Assembly: GCA_907164885.2 (NCBI GenBank)
Contig: OU015499.1
Span: 149,859,149 to 149,923,148 of the forward strand
Source of the DNA: Dolomedes plantarius
Lineage: Eukaryota; Arthropoda; Arachnida; Araneae; Dolomedidae
Length of the DNA: 64,000 nucleotides
Direction: 5' to 3'
The notes below the pieces were generated by a model that did no database searches, was not told the origin of the DNA, and worked only from the letters and a program-made list of their open reading frames with translations. This document shows, one piece after another, positions 22,963-33,637 of this stretch (positions within the stretch are counted from its first letter, which is position 1; every line of letters starts with the position of its first letter). The position numbers and the translations under genes were made by a program.

Positions 22963-23290
22963 TGGACAACCCTACTCGTGTGTAAAAGTGGAACGTATGC
23001 CTGTGTATAGTGAATCACCATGGCTCATAATATGTTTGTAATTCTAGTACCGTTGCTAGATTCCTGAAAACAGAGTAACACATGGTGTAAGCAGCGTGGG
23101 TTAAGACAAAGCTCAAGCTATAACTAGGGTAGTCAGTAGGTGATCATATCCGTATTTCGAATTTTTGTTGGAATATTCTATTTTTTTCGGGACAGTTTAA
23201 TTGATCCTCTTTGGTATTAATCGCCCCCCTTTCAACCCTGGTGTATTCATTGACCCCTAGAGAGCTCTTATCGACCCCTTGGGGTCAATA
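22963..23290. repeat. Dispersed repeat, copy 2
   Basis: This is the inverse of 1-480 without the MITE. It covers the same landmarks from tgcctgtgtatagtgaatca through aagctataactagggtagtc to the (GGGGTC) motifs. It gives the pre-insertion state for the MITE at 187-362. Confidence 0.7.
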
Positions 23291-23559
23291 TCGACCACTT
23301 TGGGGACCCTTGGTCTAAATCGATCCGAAATTTGGATTTTACGACTTGCGTTCATTAGTATATACGTATTTTCAAACATATGATTTTCGCTTTTAGGGTG
23401 AACTGCTAAAAGCGATCCAAAAGTCTCCTTTGCTCATTTCACTAAGATGAAAAACATTTATAAGTATACTTGTTATCACAGATCTAAAAAATGGATTTTC
23501 TCTTTTAATGTAAACAGCGAGAAGAGATCCGATAGTTCACTTTGTGCATATATATACAG

Positions 23560-23622
<63 letters not shown>
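23560..23622. repeat. (CA)n-(TA)n microsatellite
   Basis: About 24 bp of CA then 38 bp of TA. The pogo-like element at 23623 starts at its right edge. Confidence 0.95.
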
Positions 23623-23627
<5 letters not shown>

Positions 23628-24570
23628 TTCCGCTTATAAGAATCAGGTTTGTTATTACTGTTTTTGATTCTTATAAGCGGTTGATTCTTATAGCCGAAAT
23701 TTAGGTTTCGTTCACACACACACCTATATATACATATATTAGATAATTTACCATAAAATACTCTTTAATTTGCGTTAATTATCTTTTATTAAAATTATTC
23801 TTTATAATTTTAAAAATGCAACTTAATTTCTAGACCTATAAGTAGATATACGTGATTATAATAAGAGAAGAAAAAAATCCAATATTTGTTACAACATACC
23901 AGCTTAACAGTTTAACATTTCAACTGCAGGAAAGGTGCAAGAAAAAGTTTTCTATGGTAGTTTGACGTAATGAAGTTTTCGGGAGGCTGTTTATACCTCT
24001 TTCAATACCAATAGTCTCAGACGAAGATTCACCATCTAGCTTACGTTTCAGGGTTTGATAACGTGCTGAATCTACTAATGTCACGTTCGCCTAAATGATA
24101 GTGGACACTTCGCCGAAGATTTATGTGTTTCAGGGTCCAAAAAGCAGCAACCAGGAGGTGGGAAAAAAGAGTCCCTGTCTTTGTTTGTCAGTGGAGAAAA
24201 ATGAAATCGGACTCGAACGGGTTAGATACCCCTGGGTCAAGCTAAAGGGGTGCTGTTTAGCTAAAGTGTTTAAGATGAAACCATTATGTTATGTCTAACA
24301 AAGAAATGGATGCATTTTACGAATGTATTCCATCCCATCTTATCACTCTTTCTTTAAAAAAATAAAGAACTTCGTGCCTTTTGAGGGTTTAAGTGGCTGT
24401 TTTGGAAAAATGAAAGGAAAGCGAAGAGTGTAAGCTGCTCTTAAAACCGGTGGATTGATTCTTTAAAGCGAAAATTTTAACATGGAAATAATACATTTGT
24501 TTTTGTTTTTACGATATTGATTCTTATTAACGGTTGATTCTCATAACCACTGATCACTATAAGCGGGGGT

Positions 24571-24573
<3 letters not shown>
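23623..24573. mobile_element. pogo/Tigger-like non-autonomous element
   Basis: The left end GTGATTTCCGCTTATAAGAA and the inverted right end TATAAGCGGGGGTTAC share GTRAYYYCCGCTTATA and are flanked by TA within (TA)n on both sides. The motif gattcttataagcggttgat is repeated internally at both ends. The body is non-coding and contains the dispersed repeat at 24085-24300. Confidence 0.65.
24085..24300 (+). repeat. Dispersed repeat with a shared reading frame, copy A
   Basis: It is similar to 56930-57145 (aaatgaaatcgga, ggtcaagctaa, gtgggaaaaaa). Both copies can be read as KKSPxLCLSVEKxEIG in the same relative frame. The family is not recognised; it could be a SINE-like repeat or a decayed coding element. 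Confidence 0.5.
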
Positions 24574-24607
<34 letters not shown>

Positions 24608-24610
<3 letters not shown>

Positions 24611-25212
24611 TCGAACCTCCATACATCGAAGTAGCAAATTGCCTGAAAAAAATTCGATATATAGAATTGAGCTTAGTTTTATCATAATTCTAAAAAAAAT
24701 TAAAGCTAATTTTCGTATAAGAAACTCCATTTCTAATTTATATGCGAATCCCATTAAATGAAAGTTCCCATAAAATGAAATAACTAAAAAATGAAGTAAT
24801 ATGAAAGATTTATTGAGTACTACATACCTTTAAAAAAACAATAATCCAGACAGTGGTTACAATGATCACAGTTACAATCTTTAAAAAAAAAACTACGAAT
24901 ATCTTGCTGAACAGCCAGTTTTGCGGGAAGTTCAAAGAAATGTTCGTATTTATTCAGTCCACTAAAAACTTCATCAGGGTCATTTTCCGCGAATTGAAGT
25001 CCACGACGTATTGTTTCAAATGCCAAAAATTGGGAGATTTTATTCTAAAGTGGAATAAAATCTCCCAATTTATCTTGAAAAAATTTCGATATATAGAGAT
25101 TTTTTCGATATATAGAAACAATTTTTCTATGTAATGAACATGGAGATTTGCTAAGAGTTCGATATATAGAAAATTTCGATATGTGGAAGTTCGATATATG
25201 GAGGTTCGACTG
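24608..25212. mobile_element. pogo/Tigger-like MITE
   Basis: CAGTCGAACCTCCATACATC and its inverse ggaggttcgactg are flanked by TA (24606-24607, 25213-25214) inside (TA)n. The sub-terminal sequence repeats ttcgatatatagaa many times near the right end. There is an internal inverted match, gggagattttattc against gaataaaatctccc (25031-25063). It is non-coding. Confidence 0.8.
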
Positions 25213-25229
25213 TATATATATATATATAT

Positions 25230-25945
25230 ATGTATGTTGATGCCAATAACCCCAACGTGCCGCTGTCTAATAAGCCTGAAATTGTCAATGTTACTTGCTA
25301 TCCTAATGTTAATAAACTCTGCAATAAAAAATGCAATGTTAATTGATGCAAATTATGCCTTAGTGCTAACTCGCGACAAATTGGAAATGATTTTAAATTT
25401 AAAACTTTTGTAAGGTTTATAATTATATATATATATGATTGCATGTAGGGTTTGCAATATGTCGTACATAGTACACACTCAAAACACTCTAAACGTTCAA
25501 CCAACAACGTATAAACCAGTGTATACACCAAAGTATAAACCAACACAAGTAATATTTACCGATGTAACAATAATGAAGAGGACTTCAGTTTGGAAATAAT
25601 ATATTTTAAAAAACATGGTGTTGAAAATTTTTTTACGTGTCTGTTATAGATATAGTACCTGATAAAACTATCAGAATATGGTGGGAAAGCCGACACATTA
25701 CTGTTTACAATACTATTTATCCATATGGTCTTAACACCAATATTTACGACACAAATTATAGTTGGTGTAAAGTAGAAATATCTACTACCCCCTAGTGTTC
25801 TTGATAATGTCGTTAGATATATAGGAAATTTAGACAAACATAAGAAATGTAAACAGCGAGGAGGACGTAAAAAAATGAAATATCAAGATTATTTACAATT
25901 TAATATAATGTTCAATAAGATCAATAATAAACCGGATCATCCGAT
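25230..25945 (+). pseudogene. Naiad-type Penelope-like element, N-terminus and GIY-YIG
   Basis: It opens directly after a (TA)n tract. The first frame (25230 on) is Cys-rich with a C-x4-C-x2-C cluster (CNVN, in-frame TGA at 25344-25346, then CKLC). After a slip in (TA)n come GIY-YIG residues (ACRVCNMSYI, TQNTL), a His-bearing stretch (YFKKHGVENFF) and the domain's typical end TIYPYGLN, followed by a basic linker (KCKQRGGRKKMK). The GIY-YIG domain being N-terminal to the RT is the Naiad order. Several frameshifts are present. Confidence 0.8.
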
Positions 25946-26433
25946 TGAAAATAATACAGAAATTCTGAGTTTTATGACAAGGTATAAAATGTTAATAATA
26001 TTGCGAAACGTATATTATTAAAGGCCAAAGAATGCAGACACAATCGCCTTAATTCAAAACTGTCCGGCTTATTAGATCTACGGACATCTTGCGAATGGAT
26101 TCCTATTACGCCCAAAAAACCTAAAAAAACAACTAGATTGTCCATCTTTGTGATATGCTGGATACCATGTAATAGCTTCGCATTTGATCGAGTACATGAA
26201 CGCCTGCTTTTGTCGTATTCTAATCCAGTATAATCGCTGGTTTACCAAGAGTAAATCACGATTAACGGTGAAGGGAAAGGAATAAAAGGGTCAGAAAAAT
26301 CAGACCTGCATTAGAAAGGGTGTAGCTATAAACAGAAACTGCTTAGAACATTTAAACCTTACATGTAAAAAAACAAACCATTCAAAATTACGAAAATGTT
26401 GCACTTTATACATGGACTCGCCCGTTGAAGGCT
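25941..26433 (-). mobile_element. piggyBac-like MITE, minus copy inside the Naiad
   Basis: Inverse of most of 48953-49450: it ends at cgaaaatgttgcactttata ... cccgttgaaggc followed by TTAA (26433-26436). The other end is truncated near 25941. It separates the first and second Naiad segments. Confidence 0.7.
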
Positions 26434-26811
26434 TAAATGGATAAAAAACTTTATACATGGCGTTAAAAAAATATGGCTACAAAACTTTTGGAAATATTGT
26501 AAAAGCAAGAAGTTAAAAAATCTTATCACGTTAAATACGCAATTTATGCTTATCATCCTCGGCCTCCTTAAACATAGGAGCCATTCTTGTGGTGTAATAT
26601 TAAGCGATAGTAATCAACAGACTGAAAATAAGTTTCATTGAATTACAGAATACACTAATAAATGTTTTTACAGTGTGCCATTTGCTAAAATTATTATACA
26701 AAAGATGATTTACTTCCCAATTAAAATTGTTAAGATGTATAATAGTTTTCGATATTGCTTATCCAAAGGTCGTATTATCTTCAATTATAATGAAACTTCA
26801 ATTAATTTAGA
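26434..26811 (+). pseudogene. Naiad linker segment with one in-frame TGA
   Basis: 126 codons are open except for one TGA at 26639-26641. The segment aligns with the minus-strand Naiad: NKFH-TGA-ITEYTN against NNTYCVINYTN, then IIIQKMIYFPIK against IFDKLHDMFPVK, and GRIIFNYN against GRRIFNYN. This is the region between the GIY-YIG domain and the CxC motif. The next residues (the CxC motif) are lost at the following MITE. The TGA sits where the other copy has Cys (TGT); it may be selenocysteine or nonsense. Confidence 0.8.
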
Positions 26812-27658
26812 CGCGGCCGTTTTCAGTGTGCAACATTTACGTAATTTTGAATGGTTTGTTTTTACATGCAAGGTTTGAATGTTACAAGAAGTTTCTATTT
26901 ATATCTACACGCTTTCTAATGTAGGTCCGATTTTCTGACCCTTTTATTCCTTTCCATTCATTGGTAGTCGTGATTCAACCGTGATAAATCATCGATTATA
27001 CTGGATTGCAATACGACAAAATTATGAGTTGATGTAGTAGATCTAATGTGCAGCTATTACACGGAATTCCGTATATCACGAAGGTGGAGTCTCTAATTGT
27101 TTTTTAGGTGTTTGGACATAATAGGAATCCATTCGTACATGTAAGGTTTGAATGTTCTAAGCAGTTTCTATCTATAGCTACACCCTTTCTAATGCAGGTC
27201 TGATTTTTCTGACCCTTTTATTCCTTTCCCTTCACTGTTAGTCGTGATTTACTCGTGAAAAACCAGCGATTATACTGGATTAGAATACGACAAAAGTAGG
27301 CGTTGATGTGCTCAATCAAATGCGAAGCTATTACACGGTATCCCACATATCATGAAGATGGACAATCTCATTGTTTTTTAGGGTTTTTGGACATAATAGG
27401 AATCCATTCGCAAGTTGTTCTTAGATCCAATAAACCGGACAGTGTTGAAATAAGGCGATTGTATCTGTATTCTTTGGCCTTTAATTATAAATATATCTCA
27501 ATATTATCAACATTTTATATCTTGTCATAAAACGCAGAATTATTATTTACAATCTGAAAAAAAAGTTTATTACAAGAGGAATAATCGAGGTTGAAAGAGA
27601 CGTTGCACTTTGTACCACGCGCGCCTGCTGGTGTTCCAAAAATTGGCGCGCCCGCTGA
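26812..27658 (+). mobile_element. piggyBac-like MITEs, two overlapping partial copies
   Basis: 26815-27145 matches the left half of the family (gtgcaacattt, gtttttacatg, tattcctttccattcattgg). It is then repeated from 27146 and continues to the right end gcgcgcccgctgaaggg. The TTAA expected after it reads TGAA. The tandem arrangement suggests unequal crossover or insertion of one copy in another. It separates the Naiad linker from the RT. Confidence 0.65.
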
Positions 27659-28031
27659 AGGGTGAATGGTACTTATTTTTATAAGCAGGTGCATGGAGTG
27701 CCAATGGGGGGTGGATGTTCATCAGCATTGGCAGATATTTACTTACACCATTATGAACATAGCGTAATGTTATTGAATGAGTTACTGTATTTTAGATATG
27801 TTGACGACATTCTTGTCTGTTTTAATGGTAATATCACATCCATCGATTTTAGTTTTTATCCCGATAGTCTTAAACTTGTGGAAACTGAACGTGACAAACA
27901 CGGGGAGACTGGTCTTCCTTGATGCGAGTTTATATATTGACATACATAATAACATCTCTTATTGTTTATACAATAAACGCGATAATTACTGTTTCAAAAC
28001 AGTTCGTATAAAGTCTTGGGATAGTGATATA

Positions 28032-29326
28032 CAGAGGCTGTTCGCACATTTTTTAGACGATTTTGGTAAGCGGTAATAAAAAATCGTTTGCTGCAAAAGA
28101 AATAATTGCAATTGTACTATGTTTTTTAAAGTCAAAATTATCGTCTGCGGCTTGAAAGTTTTATTTTTATTCAAAATGGCGTTTTTAACAAAGCAGTGGT
28201 TCGAAGGCTACATTTATGCTCTTTCCGAAGAGAAATATGCATACTCCGTTATCGAAAAACGATGTGAGAGTCATGGTTTTGTGATATCTAAAGTGTCGAT
28301 AGGTAATATCGTCAACAAGAAAGGAAAAAAACGTCAAATTGGAGCCTCAAGTGGGACAAAAATTCCAAACAAGTATCCAAGGAAAAAACGGACATCTTCG
28401 ACTATTGCAAAGGTACATTGTTTAATGTTAAAAGAAAATCCCCCTAGTCAAAGGACAGTTGCAAAATCATTAAAATGTTCGGTGTCCACTGTAAACAAAA
28501 TGATAAACGTTGATTTAAATCTTAAGAAAGCGAAAAAACGCAATGTGCATCGTCTTCTTCCAAATCATATCGCTGAACGCAGGACACGCTGCAGAATTCT
28601 ATATGAGAAACTTATCCAAAGAAAAATGGAAAACAATTGTCACAATAGATGAATAATGGGTGTATTTAAATGATTGCAACAAAAAAGAGCCATTAATTAT
28701 CATAAAAGGGGAGAAAAAAATTTAAGTACATGGTTCAAAGAATCGAAAGAAAGTTTTTGTAAGGGATTAATGATTGTTGCTGGTTTTTCTTATAATGGCA
28801 AGTTAAAAATAAAGAGAGTGGGAAAAAAGTCAAGATTAACTCCAAATACTATCAGGAACATATTTTATCGCCAATATTTCTGAATGAAATACCATCGCTT
28901 TACCCACAGTGCCATCAATCTGTGAGACTCCATCAGGACAAAGCTAGCAGTCACACATCAAAATCTGCTGTAAATTTCCTAAAAGAAATGGAACAAAAAA
29001 CTGGTATCAAGGCCATACCCTTCACTGATATCCCTACTAAATCTCCCGATGTATCACTTATGGATTTTTGTGCTTTCGGACTTTTAAAATCTGTATTATC
29101 CAAACGTCGTCCTAAAACCCTTACAGGACTCTGGAAAGCTGTTCAGGAGGAATGGGATAGAATACCTCTTCTGACACTTCAAAAGGCATTATCCTGGAAA
29201 TTGCGGTGTCGAAAGATAGTTCAGAATAAGAGATGTCAAATAGAACATTTAAAACACAAGAATTTTATGTAATTTAGTCTTGTGAATACAATATACAACG
29301 TCTAAAAAATGTGTGAACAGCCTCTG
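28032..29326 (+). mobile_element. mariner-like element (DD41D spacing), copy 1
   Basis: TIRs CAGAGGCTGTTCGCACATTT and AAATGTGTGAACAGCCTCTG are flanked by TA (28030-28031, 29327-29328). The length is 1,295 bp with one degenerate transposase gene. A second copy lies at 37558-38872 in the other orientation. Confidence 0.95.
28176..29272 (+). pseudogene. mariner-like transposase, DD41D, inactive
   Basis: The start MAFLTKQWFEG is followed by helix-turn-helix sequence (QRTVAKSLKCSVSTVNKM). The catalytic core includes TIDE-stop-W (first Asp kept, next codon changed to TAA), HQDKASSH (second Asp) and SPDVSLMDFCAFG. Counting from HQD to the D of LMD gives 41 intervening residues, as in rosa/Visitor-type elements. 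Frameshifts lie near 28607 and 28880. It cannot make an active protein. Confidence 0.9.
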
Positions 29327-29412
29327 TACATAAGAATATCAAACGTAATGTTATAGAAATTACTTGGTAAGATGCTTTAGATTGAATTCTGATGAAGTAC
29401 AGATGGACATTT

Positions 29413-29635
29413 AAAATAGATAATTACATGAGAATGGCTTGTGATAAGTGTTTTCCTTTCCTTTTTATTTCCTAAATACTATTTTAACTCAGTAGTTTAG
29501 CCTAAATAACTGCGACCGTAATCGTCGTTTTATTTTTTTCTTTGACAGTGGTACAATTAGCTAGTGCTGTTGGCAGGGTTGCGATTGCATGTTGGATTGC
29601 TGTCATTGTGATGTGGTAGTTGGTTATGTTATATA
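29413..29635. other. Short unassigned spacer
   Basis: AT-rich sequence between the Naiad tail and the Tc1 element. No gene is seen. Confidence 0.4.
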
Positions 29636-31042
29636 CACTGCTGGCCACCCAAATTGCAACATCAAGAAAGACAAGAGATATCACAACAAAATTTATTTTG
29701 TAGATAACATGTTGACCAAGTATCAAATGATTAAAATTATAGACTTCTGTGAAGTGTGGTTACTGCCAAAATCAGTAGCCAGAGTAGCCGCCATTGTTGG
29801 AGATCACCGCTGCTACACGCCTCGGCATTGATTCAAAGAGACTTTGGGTGAGTTCTTGGGGTACAGCAGACCAAGCAGCTTCCACACGTTGCCAAAGTTG
29901 ATCTGCTGTGGCAGCTGGGGATGGAATCTGGGTCAATCGTAGAGCAACCATAGACCACATATTTTCTATCGGCGAAAGATCCGGAGAGCGAGGCGGCCAG
30001 GGAAGCAATTCAATCTGGCGATTGACGAAGAACCGTTGGACAATGCGTGCCACGTGTGGTTGCGCATTATCCTGTTGAAATATGGCTGTGGGCAAGCCCT
30101 GAAAGTAAGGAAGGACAACTGGCTCCAACACCTCGGAGATGTAGCGCTGGCTGTTTAAAGTACCGGCAATGCGAACTAGAGGTGTGCGAGAGTGATATCC
30201 AATACCGCCCCATACCATAATACCCGGTGCAGGACCAGTGTGGCGGTGCATAACGCAGCTGTTCAGCATCCTCTCTTCACGGTGTCTCCAGACTCGAATG
30301 CGACCATCGTGGTGTTGCAGACAGAAGCGTGACTCGTCAGTAAAGACAATTTCATTCCATTCTGCCGTCCACATCTTTCTGTCATCCCACCACTGGCGGC
30401 GGAGACGTCTGTGGTTCTGCGTGAAGGGTAGACAAAGCAATGGACGTCTTGCGGACAGACCACTCTGCTGTAAACGGCGTAGAATGGTACGCGCAGACAC
30501 TGGATGATGCGTTACAGACTGCATGTGCTGTGCTATGGTTCGTGATGTGACTGAGCGATCCGTCAGTGAGATGCGCACAATTTGCCTGTCATCACGTGAA
30601 GTGGTGCGCTGAGGTGGATGCGATCGAACACGCCGGTCCGTCGTACCCTCCTGCATCCAACGATCACATATCCGCATTACAGTTGTTTGGTTTCGTCCAA
30701 CACGACTACCGATTAACCTGAAAGATAATCCACAATCTCGGTAGGCCACTATCCTTCCTCTGTCGAACTCGGATACTTGATCAAAAGATGATCGCTGTTT
30801 TCGACGAAGCATAATTGATCGTTTTTTTTTAAACCACAAGAAAAACGCAATTGCCGAACTTGAAATCGTTGAAATCTCCAAGCCTTAAATAGCGCTTTGA
30901 AGTGGCGCCACAGGCGCGCGTGATGTGCGTCTGCGCTTAAATTCTAATCATTTGCATATCTCACCTCCGCTAATGCATGTTGTAAATTTCATGTTATTTG
31001 CATGTTTCCTTCAGGGTGTTGCATTTATAGTGGCCAGCAGTG
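29636..31042 (-). mobile_element. Tc1-like transposon (DD34E), apparently complete
   Basis: Ends CACTGCTGGCCACCCAAATT and TGGCCAGCAGTG (with gttgcattta just inside) are inverted and flanked by TA (29634-29635, 31043-31044). The length is 1,407 bp, normal for Tc1. It carries one uninterrupted transposase gene. A sister copy lies at 31439-32848, only 396 bp away and in the same orientation. Confidence 0.95.
29772..30812 (-). CDS. Tc1 transposase, DD34E, intact
   Basis: 346 residues from MLRRKQRSSF, the start shared with the sister copy; the frame stays open 23 codons upstream to 30881. Two helix-turn-helix units come first (VSEFDRGRIVAYRDCGLSFR; VSARTILRRLQQSG), then catalytic motifs FTDESRF, FQQDNAQPH and SPDLSPIENMW. 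The second Asp and the Glu are 34 residues apart, as in Tc1. The C-terminus is MPRRVAAVISNNGGYSGY, then a stop. The enzyme excises and inserts the element at TA. Length, motifs and TIRs are all intact, so activity is possible. Confidence 0.93.
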   Translation of the reverse strand: MLRRKQRSSFDQVSEFDRGRIVAYRDCGLSFRLIGSRVGRNQTTVMRICDRWMQEGTTDRRVRSHPPQRTTSRDDRQIVRISLTDRSVTSRTIAQHMQSVTHHPVSARTILRRLQQSGLSARRPLLCLPFTQNHRRLRRQWWDDRKMWTAEWNEIVFTDESRFCLQHHDGRIRVWRHREERMLNSCVMHRHTGPAPGIMVWGGIGYHSRTPLVRIAGTLNSQRYISEVLEPVVLPYFQGLPTAIFQQDNAQPHVARIVQRFFVNRQIELLPWPPRSPDLSPIENMWSMVALRLTQIPSPAATADQLWQRVEAAWSAVPQELTQSLFESMPRRVAAVISNNGGYSGY

Positions 31043-31044
31043 TA

Positions 31045-31438
31045 ATTTGGATTTTACTATGCATGGCTTAGTTATATATTGTTCATTTGTCTTCAAATAT
31101 ATTTTATATATAAGGTTGTGGAATTGTAGCGGACCTCCGGGAGTGTAGCCTTGGCGTAAAACATGTTTAATTTGAGTGGGGGATCACAACTCCACCCCGG
31201 TCATTAACTACAAGGCCTTCCATATGTGTATTGTTTCATTTTCGGCTTATCTATTATCTGAGTAGTCATAGTCTTATCTTATTGCTTCCATAATTTATTC
31301 TTTGCTATTTCTTATTTGGTAACAAATTTAGTAGCAGCTTGGCGCAGTAAATTTTGATTATTTTACTTAATGAATTCTTTTGTGAATTAATGTGATTCAC
31401 ATTGCATTTGGAACTTTATATATATATATATATATATA
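31045..31438. other. Spacer between Tc1 copies; (TA)n at right
   Basis: Unique sequence with no gene; (TA)n at about 31418-31438 is the insertion site of the next element. Confidence 0.5.
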
Positions 31439-32848
31439 CACTGCTGGCCACCCAAATTGCAACACCAAGAAAGACAAGAGATATCACAACAAAAATTTAT
31501 TTTGTAGATAACATGTTGACCAAGTATCAAATGATTAAATTTATAGATTTCTGTGAAGTGTGGTTCCTGCCAAAATCAGTAGCCAGAGTAGCCTCCATTG
31601 TTGGAGATCATCGCTGCCATACGTCTCGGCATTGATTCAAAGAGACTTTGGATGAGTTCTTCGGGTACAGCAGACCAAGCAGCTTCCACACGTTGCCAAA
31701 GTTGATCTTCTGTGGCAGCTGGGGATGGAATCTGGGTCAATCGTAGAGGAACCATTGACCACGTGTTTTCTATCGGCGAAAGATTCGGAAAGCGAGGCGG
31801 CCATTGAAGCAATTCAATCTGGCGATTGACGAAGAACCGTTGGACAATGCGTGCCACTTGTGGTCGCGCATTATGCTGTTGAAATATGGCTGTGGGCAAG
31901 CCCTGGAGGTAAGGAAGGACAACTGGTTCTAACACCTCGGAGATGTAGCGCTGGCTGTTTAAAGTACCAGCAATGCGTACTAGAGGTGTGGGAGAGTGAT
32001 ATCCAATACCGCCCCATACCATAATACCCGGTGCAGGACCAGTGTGGCGGTGCATAACGCAGCTGTTCAGCATCCTCTCTTCACGGTGTCTCCAGACTCG
32101 AATGCGACCATCGTGGTGTTGCCGACAGAAGCGTGACTCGTCAGTAAAGACAATTTCATTCCATTCTGCCGTCCACATCCTTCTGTCATCGCACCATTGG
32201 CGGCGGAGACGTCTGTGGTTCTGCGTCAAGGGTAGACAAAGCAAGGGACGTCTTGCGGACAGACCACTCTGCTGTAAACGGCGGGGAATGGTACGCGCAG
32301 ACACTGGATGGTGCGTTACAGACTGCATGTGCTGTGCTATGGTTCGTGATGTGACTGAGCGATCCGTCACTGCCATGCGCACAATTTGCCTGTCATCACG
32401 TGAAGTGGTGCGCTGAGGTGGATGCGATCGAACACGCCGGTCCTACGTACCCTCCTGCATCCAACGATCACATATCCGCATTACAGTTGTTCGGTTTTGT
32501 CCAACACGACTACCGATTTCCCTGAAAGATAATCCACAATCTCGGTAGGCCACTATCCTTCCTCTGTCGAACTCGGATACTTGATCAAAAGATGATCGCT
32601 GTTTTCGACGAGGCATAATTGATCGTTTTTTTGAAAAAACCACAAGAAAAACTAAATTGCCGAACTTGAAATCGTCGAAATCTCCAAGCCTTAAATAGCG
32701 CTTTGAAGTGGCGCCACAGGCGCGCGTGATGTGCGTCTGCGCTGAAATTCTAATCATTTGCATATCTCACCTCCGCTAATGCATGTTGTAAATTTCATGT
32801 TATTTGCATGTTTCCTTCAGGGTGTTGCATTTACAGTGGCCAGCAGTG
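31439..32848 (-). mobile_element. Tc1-like transposon (DD34E), defective sister copy
   Basis: Same TIRs as the 29636 element, flanked by TA inside (TA)n (31437-31438, 32849-32850). It is 1,410 bp long with high identity to the first copy over the full length. The transposase carries a stop and a catalytic substitution. Confidence 0.95.
31576..32616 (-). pseudogene. Tc1 transposase with stop and Asp-to-His change
   Basis: Same 346-codon layout as the intact copy, from MPRRKQRSSF. There is a TAG at 32443-32445 in the position of Thr in EGTTDRR, and the second catalytic Asp is His (FQQHNARPQ). The first Asp (FTDESRF) and the Glu (LSPIENTW) are kept. Two independent lesions mean it is inactive, although its TIRs may still be substrates for the intact copy. 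Confidence 0.93.
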
Positions 32849-32890
32849 TATATATATATATATATGTGTGTGTGTGTATATATATATATA

Positions 32891-33637
32891 CGAGGGTTGG
32901 GGCATAAGTCATGGCAACTATTTTTTTTCTTGTAGATATGTGAACGGATCACAAACGTATATGTGTCGTGTGGAAGTTCTGCAGGCATAGTGTGTATGCA
33001 GAACAACAGATGGCTCTGTGATAGCTGGTAGTAGCGCAGCGAGGGCTCTGAAATCAGTCAGTTGGTGAGTGTCGTGCGAGATGGAAGTAACCCGTGTTGA
33101 GCAGCGCACTTACATCAAAATACCCGTTCTCCGAGGGAGAAATGCAATGGAATGTCACAGTGAATTAGTAGAAGCCCTTGGGAATAATGCCCTACCATAT
33201 CGTACAGTAGCACGGTGGGTAGGAAAGTTTCAGCAAGGACGTGTGTCAACCAGTGATGAGCAACGTTCGGGACGACCGGTGAGTGTACGGACCGACTTGG
33301 CACGTGCCGGCAAATGTTGAGGCTGGTGGTATTCAGCGCCTCCCACATCGTTGGCAGCGTGTGGTGACACTAGTAGGGGACTACATTGAGGGTCTTTAGG
33401 CCCAGGTTTGTCATGTCAACTTTATGTGTACTGTGTTATCATTCTTTTTCACGGTGAAGGCCATATTGCCCTGTATACTACCGTAATAAATTAGTGTGTT
33501 AAGATATTTCAGTGCTATTCATTGTCTACACATGTAGTTAAGACCTTGTCCTTTCGTCTGTATATGTCACATTTTCCAACCGGACTGGTATCTTCAAGAA
33601 AAAAAAATAATCTGCCATGACTTTTGCCCCAACCCTA

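Larger units (their letters stand above)
27664..29412 (+). pseudogene. Naiad reverse transcriptase, C-terminal half, split
   Basis: The RT core includes VHGVPMGGGCSSALADIY, the catalytic motif YVDDIL and FYPDSLKLVE; after a one-base frameshift near 27905 it has VFLDASLYID and CLYNKRDNYCFKTV. A DD41D mariner sits at 28032-29326. With it and one TA removed, the frame runs on as SDI-HKNIKRNVIEI and then decays near 29412 (LNSDEVQMDI). RTs of this clade are the closest relatives of telomerase RT. It is collinear with the segments at 25230 and 26434, so all are parts of one insertion. Confidence 0.85.

Noticed and set aside
25990..26230. Protein-like frame after the Naiad GIY-YIG segment
   Set aside because: The same DNA, inverted, is present in several piggyBac-like MITEs, where the frame is broken; homology shows it is MITE sequence, not Naiad coding.
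28607..28660. Recoding (programmed frameshift or readthrough) in the mariner transposase
   Set aside because: The second copy shows different lesions at the same place, so random decay is the simpler explanation.
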